Shown here in pieces: positions 18,423-27,087 of a stretch of DNA of 64,000 nucleotides. Origin of the DNA: Yunchengibacter salinarum. Its GTDB lineage: Bacteria > Pseudomonadota > Alphaproteobacteria > Sphingomonadales > Kordiimonadaceae. The notes beneath the pieces were generated by a model. It saw only the letters and a list, made by a program, of their open reading frames with translations, was not told the origin of the DNA and did no database searches. The translations under genes and the position numbers were made by a program. Every line of letters starts with the position of its first letter. Position 1 is the first letter of the stretch. The stretch is taken from assembly GCF_037658235.1 (NCBI RefSeq), contig NZ_JBBJLN010000006.1, positions 124,001 to 188,000 of the forward strand, in the 5' to 3' direction.

Positions 18423-18608
18423 TTAAAAAATTCCCCGCACGGAGTGGCGGGGGTTCGGGGTGAGCCAATCGGGCCAGCCGACGGTTTCCTCCACCAGCCA
18501 GCTCAGCAACGCCAGAACCAGCACCACGCCCACGGTGATGATGAAGTTCCGGCTGATCCCCCGGCGCAGCCACAGGCTGGCCCGGACCAGGGCGTTCATG
18601 AAATCCAT
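18423..18608 (-). CDS. 61-residue single-span membrane protein
   Basis: Small protein starting MDFMNALVRASLWLRRG, with one hydrophobic segment (FIITVGVVLVLALLSWLV, residues ~23-40) and a Pro/Trp-containing polar tail. Its ATG overlaps the TGA of the upstream flippase gene (TGATG), strong evidence that it is translated and belongs with it. The positive N-terminus before the membrane segment predicts a cytoplasmic N-terminus. I do not recognise a family. An accessory subunit of the flippase is the simplest inference. The stop lies just beyond the repeat array at 18087-18413. Confidence 0.65.
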   Translation of the reverse strand: MDFMNALVRASLWLRRGISRNFIITVGVVLVLALLSWLVEETVGWPDWLTPNPRHSVRGIF

Positions 18609-20017
18609 CAGGCGTCCTCCTGTGTGCCGCCGGTGGGGCGCGGGGGGCCTGGAATGCGGCGGACCAACGGCGCCAGTGCCCAGCTTGTCACCAGCCCGGT
18701 TCGGCGGCGGACCATGATCATCATGCTGCCATGAACCGCGACCATGGCAAACAGAGTCGCCAGTGCCGCGCCCCACGCGCCAAGGGGCGGGATCAGCACC
18801 GCGTTCAGCGCCACATTGCCAAGCGCCGCCAGCGCGGTGGCGGCCAGCGTAACGCGCTCATGCCCGGTCATGTTCAGCACCAGGCCGCAGGGGCCGGTCA
18901 GTGCATTGGCCAGCTTGCCCGCCGCCAGCACGGTCAGCACCGGCGCGGCGGCCAGAAAGGCATCGCCATAAAGCAGGCTGATCAGGTCCCGGTTGGCCGC
19001 CAGATACAGCGCGAAAAAACCGATGGCCGCCAGCGTCACAATACGGCTCTGGCGCCGGATCAGGGCCTGTGCGCCCGCCAGATCCCCCGCCCGGTGCAGC
19101 ATGGCGATGCTGGGCTGAATCACCATGTTCAGGGCTTCCTGCACCATGAGCACGAAAGTGGAAAGCTGGAATCCGATGCGGAAAAAGCCGGTCTCCGCCG
19201 GGGAACTGAGGAACCCCACCATCACCCCGTCGGCGTGCAGATTGACCGCATTGGCCCCGGCGGTGAGCGCAAATGGCAACAGGGCCAGCGACCAGTCCCG
19301 TGCCTGCATGGGCGCGCGCGGGGGCAGCGGACGGGGCAGGCGGCGGCGCATCAGGACAAAGGCCAGTATCAGGCCCGCCAGCGCGCCGCCGAAGCGGGCC
19401 ATCAACGCCTCTTCCGGGCTGTCCATCAGGGTGGGGGCCAACAGCACCACGACCAGCGCCAGCCCCACCACTGCCACGGGCCGTATGCCCATGGTCGGCA
19501 CCAGCCCCAGCGCGGGCCGCCCCAGCGCGCGAATGGCCGCCGCCCGGCCATTGCCCAGCACGATGATGAAAATGGTGGCCAGCACCAGCGCCAGCGCCAA
19601 AGGCGTGATGCGGTCCTGAAAAGCGGTGCTGAGGGTGTGGGCGGTGAACAGCAGCGTCGCCCAGAGCCCCACGGACACCACCGCCAGCAGAACGGCAAAG
19701 CGCATCAGGGCGCGGATCAGGCCCCAGTCGCCGGACAGTCGCCACTGGGCCACATTGCGCACCACCAGCACGGGCACGGCCAGTTGGGCAAAGAACAGGC
19801 CGAACTGGATCAGCCCCGCGGCAAAGGCATAACGGCCATAATCCGTAACGCCCAGAAGGCGGGAAAACAGAATGGTGGACAGGGTGATGAATACCACGCT
19901 CACCAGCCTGAGCGCCACCGCCGGGGCGCCGCTTTTCAGCAGGTCCGGCAAATCCGGTGGCGGGGCGCCGCCGCTGGCCGGGCCCGGATCGCCGTGATGG
20001 GAAGGCCGCTCAGCCAC
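18608..20017 (-). CDS. Wzx-type polysaccharide flippase
   Basis: A 469-residue polytopic membrane protein of the MOP superfamily, predicted to flip lipid-linked oligosaccharides across the inner membrane. The start region ALRLVSVVFITLSTILFSR followed by YGRYAFAAGLIQFGLF is typical of O-antigen/EPS flippases, and about 12-14 hydrophobic segments can be counted. A conserved late motif (LYGDAFLAAAPVL then GPCGLVLNMTGHE) also fits. The start is a GTG at 20017, overlapping the end of the PepSY gene by 8 bp; the stop overlaps the 61-residue gene. It probably exports the glycan made by the genes at 1-18053, although it is transcribed convergently with them. Confidence 0.88.
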   Translation of the reverse strand: MAERPSHHGDPGPASGGAPPPDLPDLLKSGAPAVALRLVSVVFITLSTILFSRLLGVTDYGRYAFAAGLIQFGLFFAQLAVPVLVVRNVAQWRLSGDWGLIRALMRFAVLLAVVSVGLWATLLFTAHTLSTAFQDRITPLALALVLATIFIIVLGNGRAAAIRALGRPALGLVPTMGIRPVAVVGLALVVVLLAPTLMDSPEEALMARFGGALAGLILAFVLMRRRLPRPLPPRAPMQARDWSLALLPFALTAGANAVNLHADGVMVGFLSSPAETGFFRIGFQLSTFVLMVQEALNMVIQPSIAMLHRAGDLAGAQALIRRQSRIVTLAAIGFFALYLAANRDLISLLYGDAFLAAAPVLTVLAAGKLANALTGPCGLVLNMTGHERVTLAATALAALGNVALNAVLIPPLGAWGAALATLFAMVAVHGSMMIMVRRRTGLVTSWALAPLVRRIPGPPRPTGGTQEDA

Positions 20018-20708
20018 GGCGCGGCCTCAGGAAGAAATCGCGGCGGCGCAGGCGATAGAACAGCAGCCCCACCCCGGTGATCACGAACAGTACCGCCGTC
20101 GCGGCAAACAGCATCAGGAGCGGATTGTTGATATTTTCGCGCTGGTCGTAATCCATGATGTGCAGCATCCAGACAAAATCGAACAGGCGCCACAGATCAC
20201 TGCGCCGGGCCGTGACCCTGGCGCTGTCCTTCGACACATAGACCACCAGCCCTTCCGGGTCGTCGAACACCACCTGATAGGCGGGCATGGGGCCGCGATA
20301 GGTGACCGGGTTATGATCCAGCGCCCGCACCGCCCTGACCGGCGGGGCATCCTTCACATGCTGCCGGGCAAGCGTGGCGGCCTCATCCGCGCCGAGGGGG
20401 CCGCGGGGGGTGCCATTGGTGCCATCCAGCAGGCGCGGGCCATCGGGGGTTTCCGCCACCAGCAGAGCGGCATCGCCGAGCCGCGCCAGCCGAAGCCCGC
20501 GCACGTCCAGCGGCCCGGCGACGGCGAGCAGATCGGCCATCCGCGCGGCGGGCAGGCTTGCGGGCGGCAGGGCGGCCAGACGATGCTCGCTGCGCACGGT
20601 TTCAAGCTGAAGCCAACTCATCACCGCGCCGGACAGGGTCCAGAACAGGAACTGCACCGCCAGCAACAGCCCGCCCCATTTGTGCAACCGGCTGAACCAC
20701 TTGTGCAT
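20010..20708 (-). CDS. PepSY-domain membrane protein
   Basis: A 232-residue protein beginning MHKWFSRLHKWGGLLLAVQF, a transmembrane helix typical of PepSY_TM proteins, followed by an extracytoplasmic region with PepSY-like strands (YQVVFDDPEGLVVYVSKDS), the ending WMLHIMDYDQRENINN, and a second helix LLMLFAATAVLFVITGVGLLFY. Such proteins are often linked to metal or redox functions at the inner membrane; the substrate here is unknown. The ATG at 20708 has GGAGAGG 6 bp upstream. The frame is open for 46 more codons, but those residues are Arg-rich and lack family similarity. It overlaps the flippase start by 8 bp, although a functional link is not obvious. Confidence 0.8.
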   Translation of the reverse strand: MHKWFSRLHKWGGLLLAVQFLFWTLSGAVMSWLQLETVRSEHRLAALPPASLPAARMADLLAVAGPLDVRGLRLARLGDAALLVAETPDGPRLLDGTNGTPRGPLGADEAATLARQHVKDAPPVRAVRALDHNPVTYRGPMPAYQVVFDDPEGLVVYVSKDSARVTARRSDLWRLFDFVWMLHIMDYDQRENINNPLLMLFAATAVLFVITGVGLLFYRLRRRDFFLRPRRG

Positions 20709-20864
20709 CGTCGCCTCTCCATCTCGGTTGTTCGGGCCCCGGCATCGCGCCGAAGAACGCCGCCCGCTTGTACGCCGTCGGCTCCGCCCTTGGCAAGCCG
20801 CCCGCGGGCGCATAGGCTGACCGGCGTGCCGAGTGTATCGGCGCACTTTCGGATTGGGGGGACC

Positions 20865-22025
20865 ATGTCAAAGCCGCTGCACTTCTATGCCACGCCCTTT
20901 TCGCTGTATTCCGGCAAGGTGCGCAGTTATCTGCGCAAGGCCGGGATCGCCTTTGAGGAGCGCCTGCCAAGCCACAGCGATCACATGACCCATGTGGTGC
21001 CCAGGGTGGGCCGGGTGGTGCTGCCCACCGTTACCATGGCGGATGGCACGGTTCATCAGGACACCACGGAAATCATCGACGCGCTGGAACCGCAAAGCCG
21101 CGCGCCCGGCGTTTACCCGGACAGCCCCCGCCAGCGTATTACGGCGCTGATCCTGGAACTGTTCGGGGATGAAGGGCTGCTGCGCCCGGCCATGCACTAT
21201 CGCTGGCATTACCGGGAAGCGCACGATCATTATCTGTCGCTGGAATTTGCCCGCGCCATGAACCCGAAAGCCGACGGGGTGGAGGCGGACAACATGGCCG
21301 AACCCATGAAGGCGCAGTTTTCCGGCTATCTGCCCATGCTGGGCGTGACCGCGCAAACCACCGACCTGATCGAGGACACCTATCTGGACCTGCTGGCGGA
21401 TCTGGACCGGCATTTCCGCGACCAGCCCTATCTGCTGGGCTTTCGGCCCTGCATTGCCGACTATGGCATGATCGCGCCGCTTTATGCCCATCTGGGCCGC
21501 GATCCGGTGCCCGCGAAGCTGATGAAGGAAAAGGCGCTCCGGGTCTGGCGCTGGGTGGAGCGGATGCAGACAGCGGGCGCCGACATGCCCGAATTCGCGG
21601 GCGCCGAGCCGGTTCTTTTGCCCGACGATGTCATTCCCCACACGCTGAAGGCCGTGCTCAGGCTGGTGGCCACCGATTACCTGCCGGAATTGCGGGCGCT
21701 TTCCGCCTTCATGGATAACTGGCTGGACCGGCACGGCAATGAGGTGCGCGAAGGCGCGCCGGTGATCACGGAAAAAGGGCAGCGCACGCTGGGCACCATG
21801 GAAATCGACCTGCGCGGCACACCGGTGACGGTGGCGGCGCGGCACTTTTCCCTGTGGATGCTGCAACGGGTGCAGGATGCCTATGACGGGCTGGACGCGG
21901 CGGGCCGGGCCTCGGTGGATGCACTGCTGGCCGAAACCCGCCTTCAAGAAATCGTGACCCTGCGCCCCGCTCGCAGGATCGAACGGAAAGACTATGTGGA
22001 AGTGTGGGGCGCGCAGCGCTCATGA
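20865..22025 (+). CDS. glutathione S-transferase family protein, long form
   Basis: A 386-residue cytosolic protein. Residues ~1-80 are a thioredoxin-like GST domain (LHFYATPFSLYSGKVRSYLRKAG, VLPTVTMADGTVHQDTTEI), with Ser/Tyr candidates near the N-terminus for glutathione activation. A helical GST C-terminal domain follows (PYLLGFRPCIADYGMIAPLYAHL). It then has ~130 extra residues (FMDNWLDRHGNEVREGAP and onward) not found in ordinary GSTs of ~210 residues. The ATG at 20865 follows a G-rich stretch. The next gene is a second, normal-length GST on the same strand, 57 bp away, suggesting a detoxification pair. Substrate unknown. Confidence 0.85.
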   Translation: MSKPLHFYATPFSLYSGKVRSYLRKAGIAFEERLPSHSDHMTHVVPRVGRVVLPTVTMADGTVHQDTTEIIDALEPQSRAPGVYPDSPRQRITALILELFGDEGLLRPAMHYRWHYREAHDHYLSLEFARAMNPKADGVEADNMAEPMKAQFSGYLPMLGVTAQTTDLIEDTYLDLLADLDRHFRDQPYLLGFRPCIADYGMIAPLYAHLGRDPVPAKLMKEKALRVWRWVERMQTAGADMPEFAGAEPVLLPDDVIPHTLKAVLRLVATDYLPELRALSAFMDNWLDRHGNEVREGAPVITEKGQRTLGTMEIDLRGTPVTVAARHFSLWMLQRVQDAYDGLDAAGRASVDALLAETRLQEIVTLRPARRIERKDYVEVWGAQRS

Positions 22026-22082
22026 CGGATCGCACAGCACCCCATTGCGCGCCCGCGCGCTGAAACCAACAGGAGCCGAGCC

Positions 22083-22769
22083 ATGATCGAACTGTATACC
22101 GCCGCCACGCCCAATGGCTGGAAAGCCTCCGTCGCGCTGGAGGAAATGGGCCTGCCCTATGAAACGCACAAGATCGACCTGATGGCCGGCGAGCAGAAAA
22201 AGCCGGACTTTCTGGCCCTCAATCCCAATGGCCGCATCCCCGTGATCCGGGACCGGGACAATGCGGACCTTGTAGTGTTCGAATCCGGCGCCATCCTGCT
22301 TTATCTGGCGGAAAAGACGGGCCGGTTCCTGCCCACGGACACGAAAGGCCGCTATGACGTGATCCAGTGGCTGATGTTCCAGATGGGCGGTGTCGGGCCA
22401 ATGATGGGTCAGGCCAATGTGTTCTATCGCTATATGGAGGAAAAAATCCCCACCGCCATCAATCGCTACCAGTCGGAAAGTCGCCGCCTGATGGAAGTGC
22501 TGGACGGTGCCTTGAAAGAGCGGGAATTTCTCGCCGGGGACTATTCCATCGCGGACATGGCCAACTGGTGCTGGGTTCGCACGCATAAATGGTCCGGCGT
22601 GGAGACGGACGGGCTGGACAATCTGCAACGCTGGCTGGATGCGATCGAGGCCCGCCCCGCCGCGCAGCGGGGCATCAAGGTGCCCGAGGACATCAATGAA
22701 ACCAAGCTGAAAGAAGGCAAGGACGCAGACGACTTCGCCAAAAATGTGCGCAGCATGGTGCAGACCTGA
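22083..22769 (+). CDS. glutathione S-transferase, YfcG/Nu-like
   Basis: A 228-residue GST. The N-terminal motif ELYTAATPNGWKASVALEE and the QKKPDFLALNPNGRIPVI loop are characteristic of the YfcG/YghU (Nu) group, which has disulfide-bond reductase activity toward glutathione disulfides. The conserved Asn after the TP motif replaces the usual Ser/Tyr activation residue in this group. The C-terminal helical domain is complete (FLAGDYSIADMANWCWVRTHKW). The start has an AACAGGAGCCGAGCC Shine-Dalgarno region. Activity is inferred from the family; the neighbouring long GST may act in the same pathway. Confidence 0.9.
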   Translation: MIELYTAATPNGWKASVALEEMGLPYETHKIDLMAGEQKKPDFLALNPNGRIPVIRDRDNADLVVFESGAILLYLAEKTGRFLPTDTKGRYDVIQWLMFQMGGVGPMMGQANVFYRYMEEKIPTAINRYQSESRRLMEVLDGALKEREFLAGDYSIADMANWCWVRTHKWSGVETDGLDNLQRWLDAIEARPAAQRGIKVPEDINETKLKEGKDADDFAKNVRSMVQT

Positions 22770-22867
22770 GCCCCGGCCTGCCCCCTGCCCCGGCCTGAGC
22801 CATGGCTCATCCAGACCCGAAATGGAGGGCATGATCGCTAAAATCTTACGAATTCTTTTACCCCATC

Positions 22868-22903
22868 GCCGGGTAGTGTTAATCTTTGCGTGCATTACCC
22901 GGC
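22868..22903. other. hairpin in the leader of the binding-protein gene
   Basis: An 8-bp inverted repeat (GCCGGGTA at 22868-22875 and TACCCGGC at 22896-22903) with a 20-base loop lies in the 276-bp gap between the GST and the binding-protein gene. No T-run follows, so it is not a classical terminator. It could be a regulatory leader structure or an operator. Nothing else was recognised in this gap. Confidence 0.3.
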
Positions 22904-23045
22904 TGGAAAATGCTTCCCGGCCAGGTTGACGTGAAACGCATGACGGCCCGTGACCGCAAGGGACGGCATTGCCCATGCGGCCAGATGATGGCCGCATCCG
23001 GGCAGGCAATACGTCATCTCAGGCCAACGGGCTGTTGGGAGGATA

Positions 23046-23855
23046 ATGCGACGACGATGGCACATATGGGCCATGGGGCTGATGACAGCCCTGGCCGTTC
23101 CGGTATCCGCGAAGGCGGATGAAGAGCCGCCCGTGCGGCTGGTCACCGGGGACCGCTATCCCCCGTTCGCCGGGCGGACCCTGCCGGAGGGCGGACTTGC
23201 CACCCTGCTGGTGCGCCGTGTGTTCGATAAGATGGACCGAGAGGTGAAGATCACCTTCAAACCCTGGAACCGGGGCCTGAAGGGTACATTGCAGAATCGG
23301 TATGACGGCGCCTTTCCCTTTATCCGCTCAAAGGATCGGGAGCGGAAATTTCTCTTCTCCGACCCCGTGGTGGAAGCGGTGCAACGCCCGCTGGTGCGCA
23401 GCGGCACGGGCTTCAAGGCGCAAACCCTGAAGGATCTGGAAAGCCACAGCTTCTGCCTGCCGGTAAGCTATGCCCCCCCGCCCGCCATAGATGCTCTGGT
23501 CAGGCGCCGGGCCATGGGCCACATCAGTGCCAACACGATGACCGACTGCCTGCGCCTGCTGGACAGGGGGCGCGTGGCCTTCATACCGCTGAGCGAACGG
23601 GAAGGCCGGGCCATGCTGCGCCGGAATGCGAACGCCAGCACGGCTCGCGTGCAATTTCTCGACATGGTGATCGCCTCGGTGCCTCACCATGTGCTGTTTG
23701 CCCGCGACAATCCCCGAACCATGAAGCTCAAGAGCCGCTTCGACAGCATTCTGAGGGCCATGCATTTCGATGGCAGTCTTGCCCGGCTGAAAAAGCGGTA
23801 TATGGCACGGCTTCAAAAGGCGGATGAAGAACGCCGCGAGTCTCGCGGGCGCTGA
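23046..23855 (+). CDS. orphan periplasmic substrate-binding protein, SBP_bac_3-like
   Basis: A 269-residue protein with a signal peptide (MRRRWHIWAMGLMTALAVPVSAKA, cleavage near residue 25). The mature part resembles family-3 solute-binding domains: RLVTGDRYPPFAG start, KPWNRGLKGTLQNRYDGAFPFIRSKDR and FLFSDPVVEA. Two cysteines (CLP and TDCLRLL) are exactly 31 residues apart, as in the second orphan binding protein at 55952-57034, and may form a disulfide. No permease or ATPase gene adjoins it, so it may be a sensor or scavenger rather than an uptake component. It converges on the PAS-EAL gene with 32 bp between the stops. Ligand unknown. Confidence 0.8.
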   Translation: MRRRWHIWAMGLMTALAVPVSAKADEEPPVRLVTGDRYPPFAGRTLPEGGLATLLVRRVFDKMDREVKITFKPWNRGLKGTLQNRYDGAFPFIRSKDRERKFLFSDPVVEAVQRPLVRSGTGFKAQTLKDLESHSFCLPVSYAPPPAIDALVRRRAMGHISANTMTDCLRLLDRGRVAFIPLSEREGRAMLRRNANASTARVQFLDMVIASVPHHVLFARDNPRTMKLKSRFDSILRAMHFDGSLARLKKRYMARLQKADEERRESRGR

Positions 23856-23887
23856 CCCCGCATCCCTTTTCTGGCAACGGGCGCCGG

Positions 23888-25462
23888 TCAGGGCTGATCC
23901 ATGCGGCGCCGGCTGCTGATCAGCCCCTCCGTGGGGCGGCCAAAATAAAATCCCTGCCCGAACGTGACCCCCATGTCCCGAAGCAATTCCGCGTGCTCGC
24001 GGGTCTCCACCCATTCGCCCACGGTCTCCACCCCCAGTTCCTTGCACAGCGTGACCATGGATTTCAGAAAAGCCCTGTCGCGCGGGCTGGTCAGGGCGTT
24101 ACGGATATAGGCGCCGTCAATCTTCAGCGCATCCACCTGAATTTCCCTGAGATACTGGAAACCGGCCGCCCCGGCGCCGAAATCATCCAGATACACCCTG
24201 AAACCATGGGCGCGAATCATGTCCACCGCCCTGGCAAGGCGCGGCACATCCGTGATGCGGGCGCTTTCCGTCACTTCAAAGGACAGCCCGTCAGCCAGAT
24301 GCCTGTGGGCTTTCAGGCGATCTTCCAGCGCGGCACAGAAAGCATCATTGGCCAGCGACCGGCCCGACAGGTTCGCCGCCAGCGCGGGGGCGCCCGCCCC
24401 GCCCGATTTGCGCAACTGGGCGTACTTCTCCAGCGCCCTGTCCGTCACCGCCAGGTCGAAGGCATCCACAAGCCCCACCTCCTCGGCGAAGCAGATCATC
24501 TGGAAGGGACTCATGGACTCCTCGGTGGAAGCAAAGCGGGACAGCACCTCGAAATGATGGGTGTGGCCATTGGAAAAAGCCACAACGGGCTGATAGACCA
24601 GCGTGAAGTTACCATCATCCAGAATGTCCCGGAATGCTCGCACGCGGCGGGCGTTTTCCGTGATCAGATCGGGGCCGCTGCGAAAATCCTCAAGAGTCAT
24701 GCCCCCGGTGCCCGCGGCAAACTGTTGCAGCGAAAAGATCAGGGCGCGCACACTGTCTTCCTCGTTCAGATGGGCGGCACCCGCATCGATGGAAGCGGCA
24801 TCCAGCGCCACGCCGGTGGCCTGCCCCACCCTGTCCGCGATGGTCTCCGCGCTGCCATTGTCTTCATGCACCAGGGCAAAGCGCCCCTCACCCAGATGGG
24901 CGGCCTGATTGCCGCCAAGGGAAAAGGTTCTGAGATAGGATTCGATCGCCGACTGCTCGGACTCGCTCAGTCCGTCCGTTCCCATGGCCGCAAGGACACT
25001 GACCAGCAGGTCTTCATCGCCGCTGGTGTCGAACAGCTCCTCCAGCCCGGCATAAAACTGCTCCCGCCGCTCTGTGTCGGACAGGGCCTCGGGCGTGCGA
25101 TCCAGGGTCATGCCGAGCCGGGCGGGCCGGGACAGAACCGCATAGATTCGCTTCGACGGCGACGGCAGGCGGGAGAGGAACAGCACCGCCGGTTCCCTGA
25201 GGCCACCGGGGTGCGCGGCGATGCGAAAGGGGCCAAGGCGGCGGGCCGGGGTCAGCATATCCGCCGCCGCGCGCAGGCGGTCAGCGGCATCAACGGGGAT
25301 CAATGACAGAAAAGGCTGCCCTGCCAGCGCTTTCGCGGTCTCGCCGAAAAAGCCGGTGGCCGCCCCGTCCAGACTGGAAATGGTGAAATCCGGTTCCAGT
25401 TCCAGCAAAAGATCGCCAACGCAGAACGCATAACCCAGAAATCTTTCGGGCACTCGTGGCAT
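23888..25462 (-). CDS. EAL-domain protein with PAS-like N-terminus (candidate c-di-GMP phosphodiesterase)
   Basis: A 524-residue soluble protein. Residues ~15-120 are PAS-like (LLLELEPDFTISSLDGAATGFFG). Residues ~265-515 form an EAL domain with most catalytic residues in place: FEVLSR (variant of EALLR), ALAANLSG, LSFEVTES, YLDDFGAG, DALKIDGAYI, GEWVETREHA and FGQGFYFGRP. The usual DDFGTG is DDFGAG and AEGVE is GEWVE, conservative changes, so activity is plausible but not certain. There are no membrane segments. It probably lowers cyclic-di-GMP in response to a PAS-sensed cue. It diverges from the pyrimidine operon, so the operator region at 25583-25620 lies upstream of both. Confidence 0.85.
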   Translation of the reverse strand: MPRVPERFLGYAFCVGDLLLELEPDFTISSLDGAATGFFGETAKALAGQPFLSLIPVDAADRLRAAADMLTPARRLGPFRIAAHPGGLREPAVLFLSRLPSPSKRIYAVLSRPARLGMTLDRTPEALSDTERREQFYAGLEELFDTSGDEDLLVSVLAAMGTDGLSESEQSAIESYLRTFSLGGNQAAHLGEGRFALVHEDNGSAETIADRVGQATGVALDAASIDAGAAHLNEEDSVRALIFSLQQFAAGTGGMTLEDFRSGPDLITENARRVRAFRDILDDGNFTLVYQPVVAFSNGHTHHFEVLSRFASTEESMSPFQMICFAEEVGLVDAFDLAVTDRALEKYAQLRKSGGAGAPALAANLSGRSLANDAFCAALEDRLKAHRHLADGLSFEVTESARITDVPRLARAVDMIRAHGFRVYLDDFGAGAAGFQYLREIQVDALKIDGAYIRNALTSPRDRAFLKSMVTLCKELGVETVGEWVETREHAELLRDMGVTFGQGFYFGRPTEGLISSRRRMDQP

Positions 25463-25582
25463 ATAGCCCCTCCCCCATTAACCAAACAGTCTTTCACAAA
25501 AAACCGCCGAATGGTAGGGCGCTTGTGGGGGCCGGAAATCACCGCCCCGCACCGGCAACCAAGAAGCGTTAGCGAATATTTC

Positions 25583-25620
25583 TGACCAAACGGTCAAGAT
25601 TGGCCTTGACCAAACCTTGA
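25583..25620. promoter_or_regulatory. RutR-like operator half-sites upstream of preT
   Basis: The stretch holds TGACC-AAAC-GGTCA (25583-25596), an interlocking inverted repeat GGTCAAG (25592-25598) with CTTGACC (25605-25611), and a further TTGACCA half-site (25606-25612). The E. coli RutR operator is TTGACCAnnTGGTCAA; the first site matches 12 of its 14 specified bases. RutR is the TetR-family, uracil-responsive regulator of pyrimidine degradation. A TTGACC hexamer at 25606 could be a -35 box. The -10 is not clear. No regulator gene is in the window. It lies 67-104 bp before the preT start. Confidence 0.6.
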
Positions 25621-25686
25621 AACTGACAAAAACTTGTCCGACAACACCCATGAAGGTCGGGACAACAGGGCAGGCAAGGACGGATC

Positions 25687-27042
25687 ATGTCGCAGCGTTA
25701 TCACTCTTCCTCCACCGGGTGCGGCATGACGGATGCCGATATTCGGGCCAATTTCCAGGATCTGCATCCGCCGCTGGACCGGATGCAGGCGGCTGTGGAA
25801 GCGGATCGCTGCCTGTTCTGTTTCGATGCCCCCTGCATCACCGCCTGCCCCACGGCCATCGACATCCCCAAATTCATCCACCAGATCAGCACCGGCAATC
25901 TGGAAGGGTCCGCCCAGACCATTCTGGAAGCCAACATCATGGGCGGCACCTGCGCCCGCGTCTGCCCCACCGAAGAACTGTGCGAACAGGCCTGCGTGCG
26001 CAATACCAGCGAGGATCAGCCGGTGAAGATCGGCCACCTTCAGCGCCACGCGGTGGACCATCTGATCGACCGGGTTCTGGACGGCGCCGCCCCCAACCCC
26101 TTTGTGCGCGGCGAACCCACCGGGAAAACCGTGGCCATTGTGGGCGCGGGCCCGGCGGGTCTGTCGGCGGCGCACCGACTGGCCATGGCGGGCCATGACG
26201 TGATCGTTCATGATGCGCGCCCCAAGGCGGGCGGGCTGAACGAATACGGCCTGGCCGCCTACAAGATGGTGGACGATTTCGCGCAAAGGGAAATCGCTTT
26301 TCTGATGGATGTGGGGGGCATCACCTTCCGCTTTGACAGCGCCCTGGGCCGGAACATCACGCTGGACACGCTGGCCGCGGACCATGACGCCGTGTTCATA
26401 GGCATCGGGCTGGGTGACACCAACCATGCCGCCATTCCGGGCCGGGACCTGCCCGGCGTGCAGGATGCCATCGCCTTCATTGAAGCGCTGCGCCGCGCCG
26501 ACGATCCCGCCGCCATGCGCATGGAAGGCGACGTGGTGGTGATCGGCGGCGGCAATACCGCCATCGACGCCGCCGTGCAGGCCCGCCGCCTAGGGGCCGA
26601 CAGCGTCACGCTGGCCTATCGCCGCGGGGAAGGCCACATGCCCGCCACCGACTGGGAGGTGGACCTGGCCCGCACCAATGATGTGGCCATCCGCCTGTGG
26701 TCCCGCCCCACCGAATTTCGTGGCACGGACAGCGTGGAGAGCGTCACGCTGGAGCGCACGGAACTGAAGGATGGCAAGCTGACCGGCTCCGGGCGCACCT
26801 ACAGCCTGCCCGCGGATCATGTTATGCTCGCCATCGGGCAGACCCTGGCGGATACCGGGCTTGACGGCCTGACGCTGGCGGCTGGCAAGATCACCGTGGA
26901 CGAGCACTTTCAAACCAGCCGCCCCGGCGTTTATGCGGGCGGCGACTGTATCGACCGGGGGGTGGACCTGACCGTTCAGGCGGTGGAGGACGGCAAACAG
27001 GCCGCCGCCGCCATCCATGCCCGGCTGACCGGCACGGCATGA
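25687..27042 (+). CDS. preT: NAD-dependent dihydropyrimidine dehydrogenase, electron-transfer subunit
   Basis: A 451-residue flavoprotein-type subunit that passes electrons from NAD(P)H to PreA for reduction of uracil and thymine. The N-terminal Fe-S region has CLFCFDAPCITACP and GGTCARVCPTEELCEQACVRN. A FAD-binding motif follows (VAIVGAGPAGLSAAHRL, residue ~150) and then the NAD(P)H site (VVIGGGNTAIDAAVQA, ~285). The tail GVYAGGDCIDRGVDLTVQAVEDGK is standard for this glutamate synthase beta-like family. It begins the pyrimidine operon, with an AAGGA site upstream and preA 45 bp downstream. Assignment is firm from sequence and context. Confidence 0.95.
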   Translation: MSQRYHSSSTGCGMTDADIRANFQDLHPPLDRMQAAVEADRCLFCFDAPCITACPTAIDIPKFIHQISTGNLEGSAQTILEANIMGGTCARVCPTEELCEQACVRNTSEDQPVKIGHLQRHAVDHLIDRVLDGAAPNPFVRGEPTGKTVAIVGAGPAGLSAAHRLAMAGHDVIVHDARPKAGGLNEYGLAAYKMVDDFAQREIAFLMDVGGITFRFDSALGRNITLDTLAADHDAVFIGIGLGDTNHAAIPGRDLPGVQDAIAFIEALRRADDPAAMRMEGDVVVIGGGNTAIDAAVQARRLGADSVTLAYRRGEGHMPATDWEVDLARTNDVAIRLWSRPTEFRGTDSVESVTLERTELKDGKLTGSGRTYSLPADHVMLAIGQTLADTGLDGLTLAAGKITVDEHFQTSRPGVYAGGDCIDRGVDLTVQAVEDGKQAAAAIHARLTGTA

Positions 27043-27087
27043 GCCGCGCGCCGGGGCAAGACCGCCGAGCCTAAGGAGGGCCGAGCC

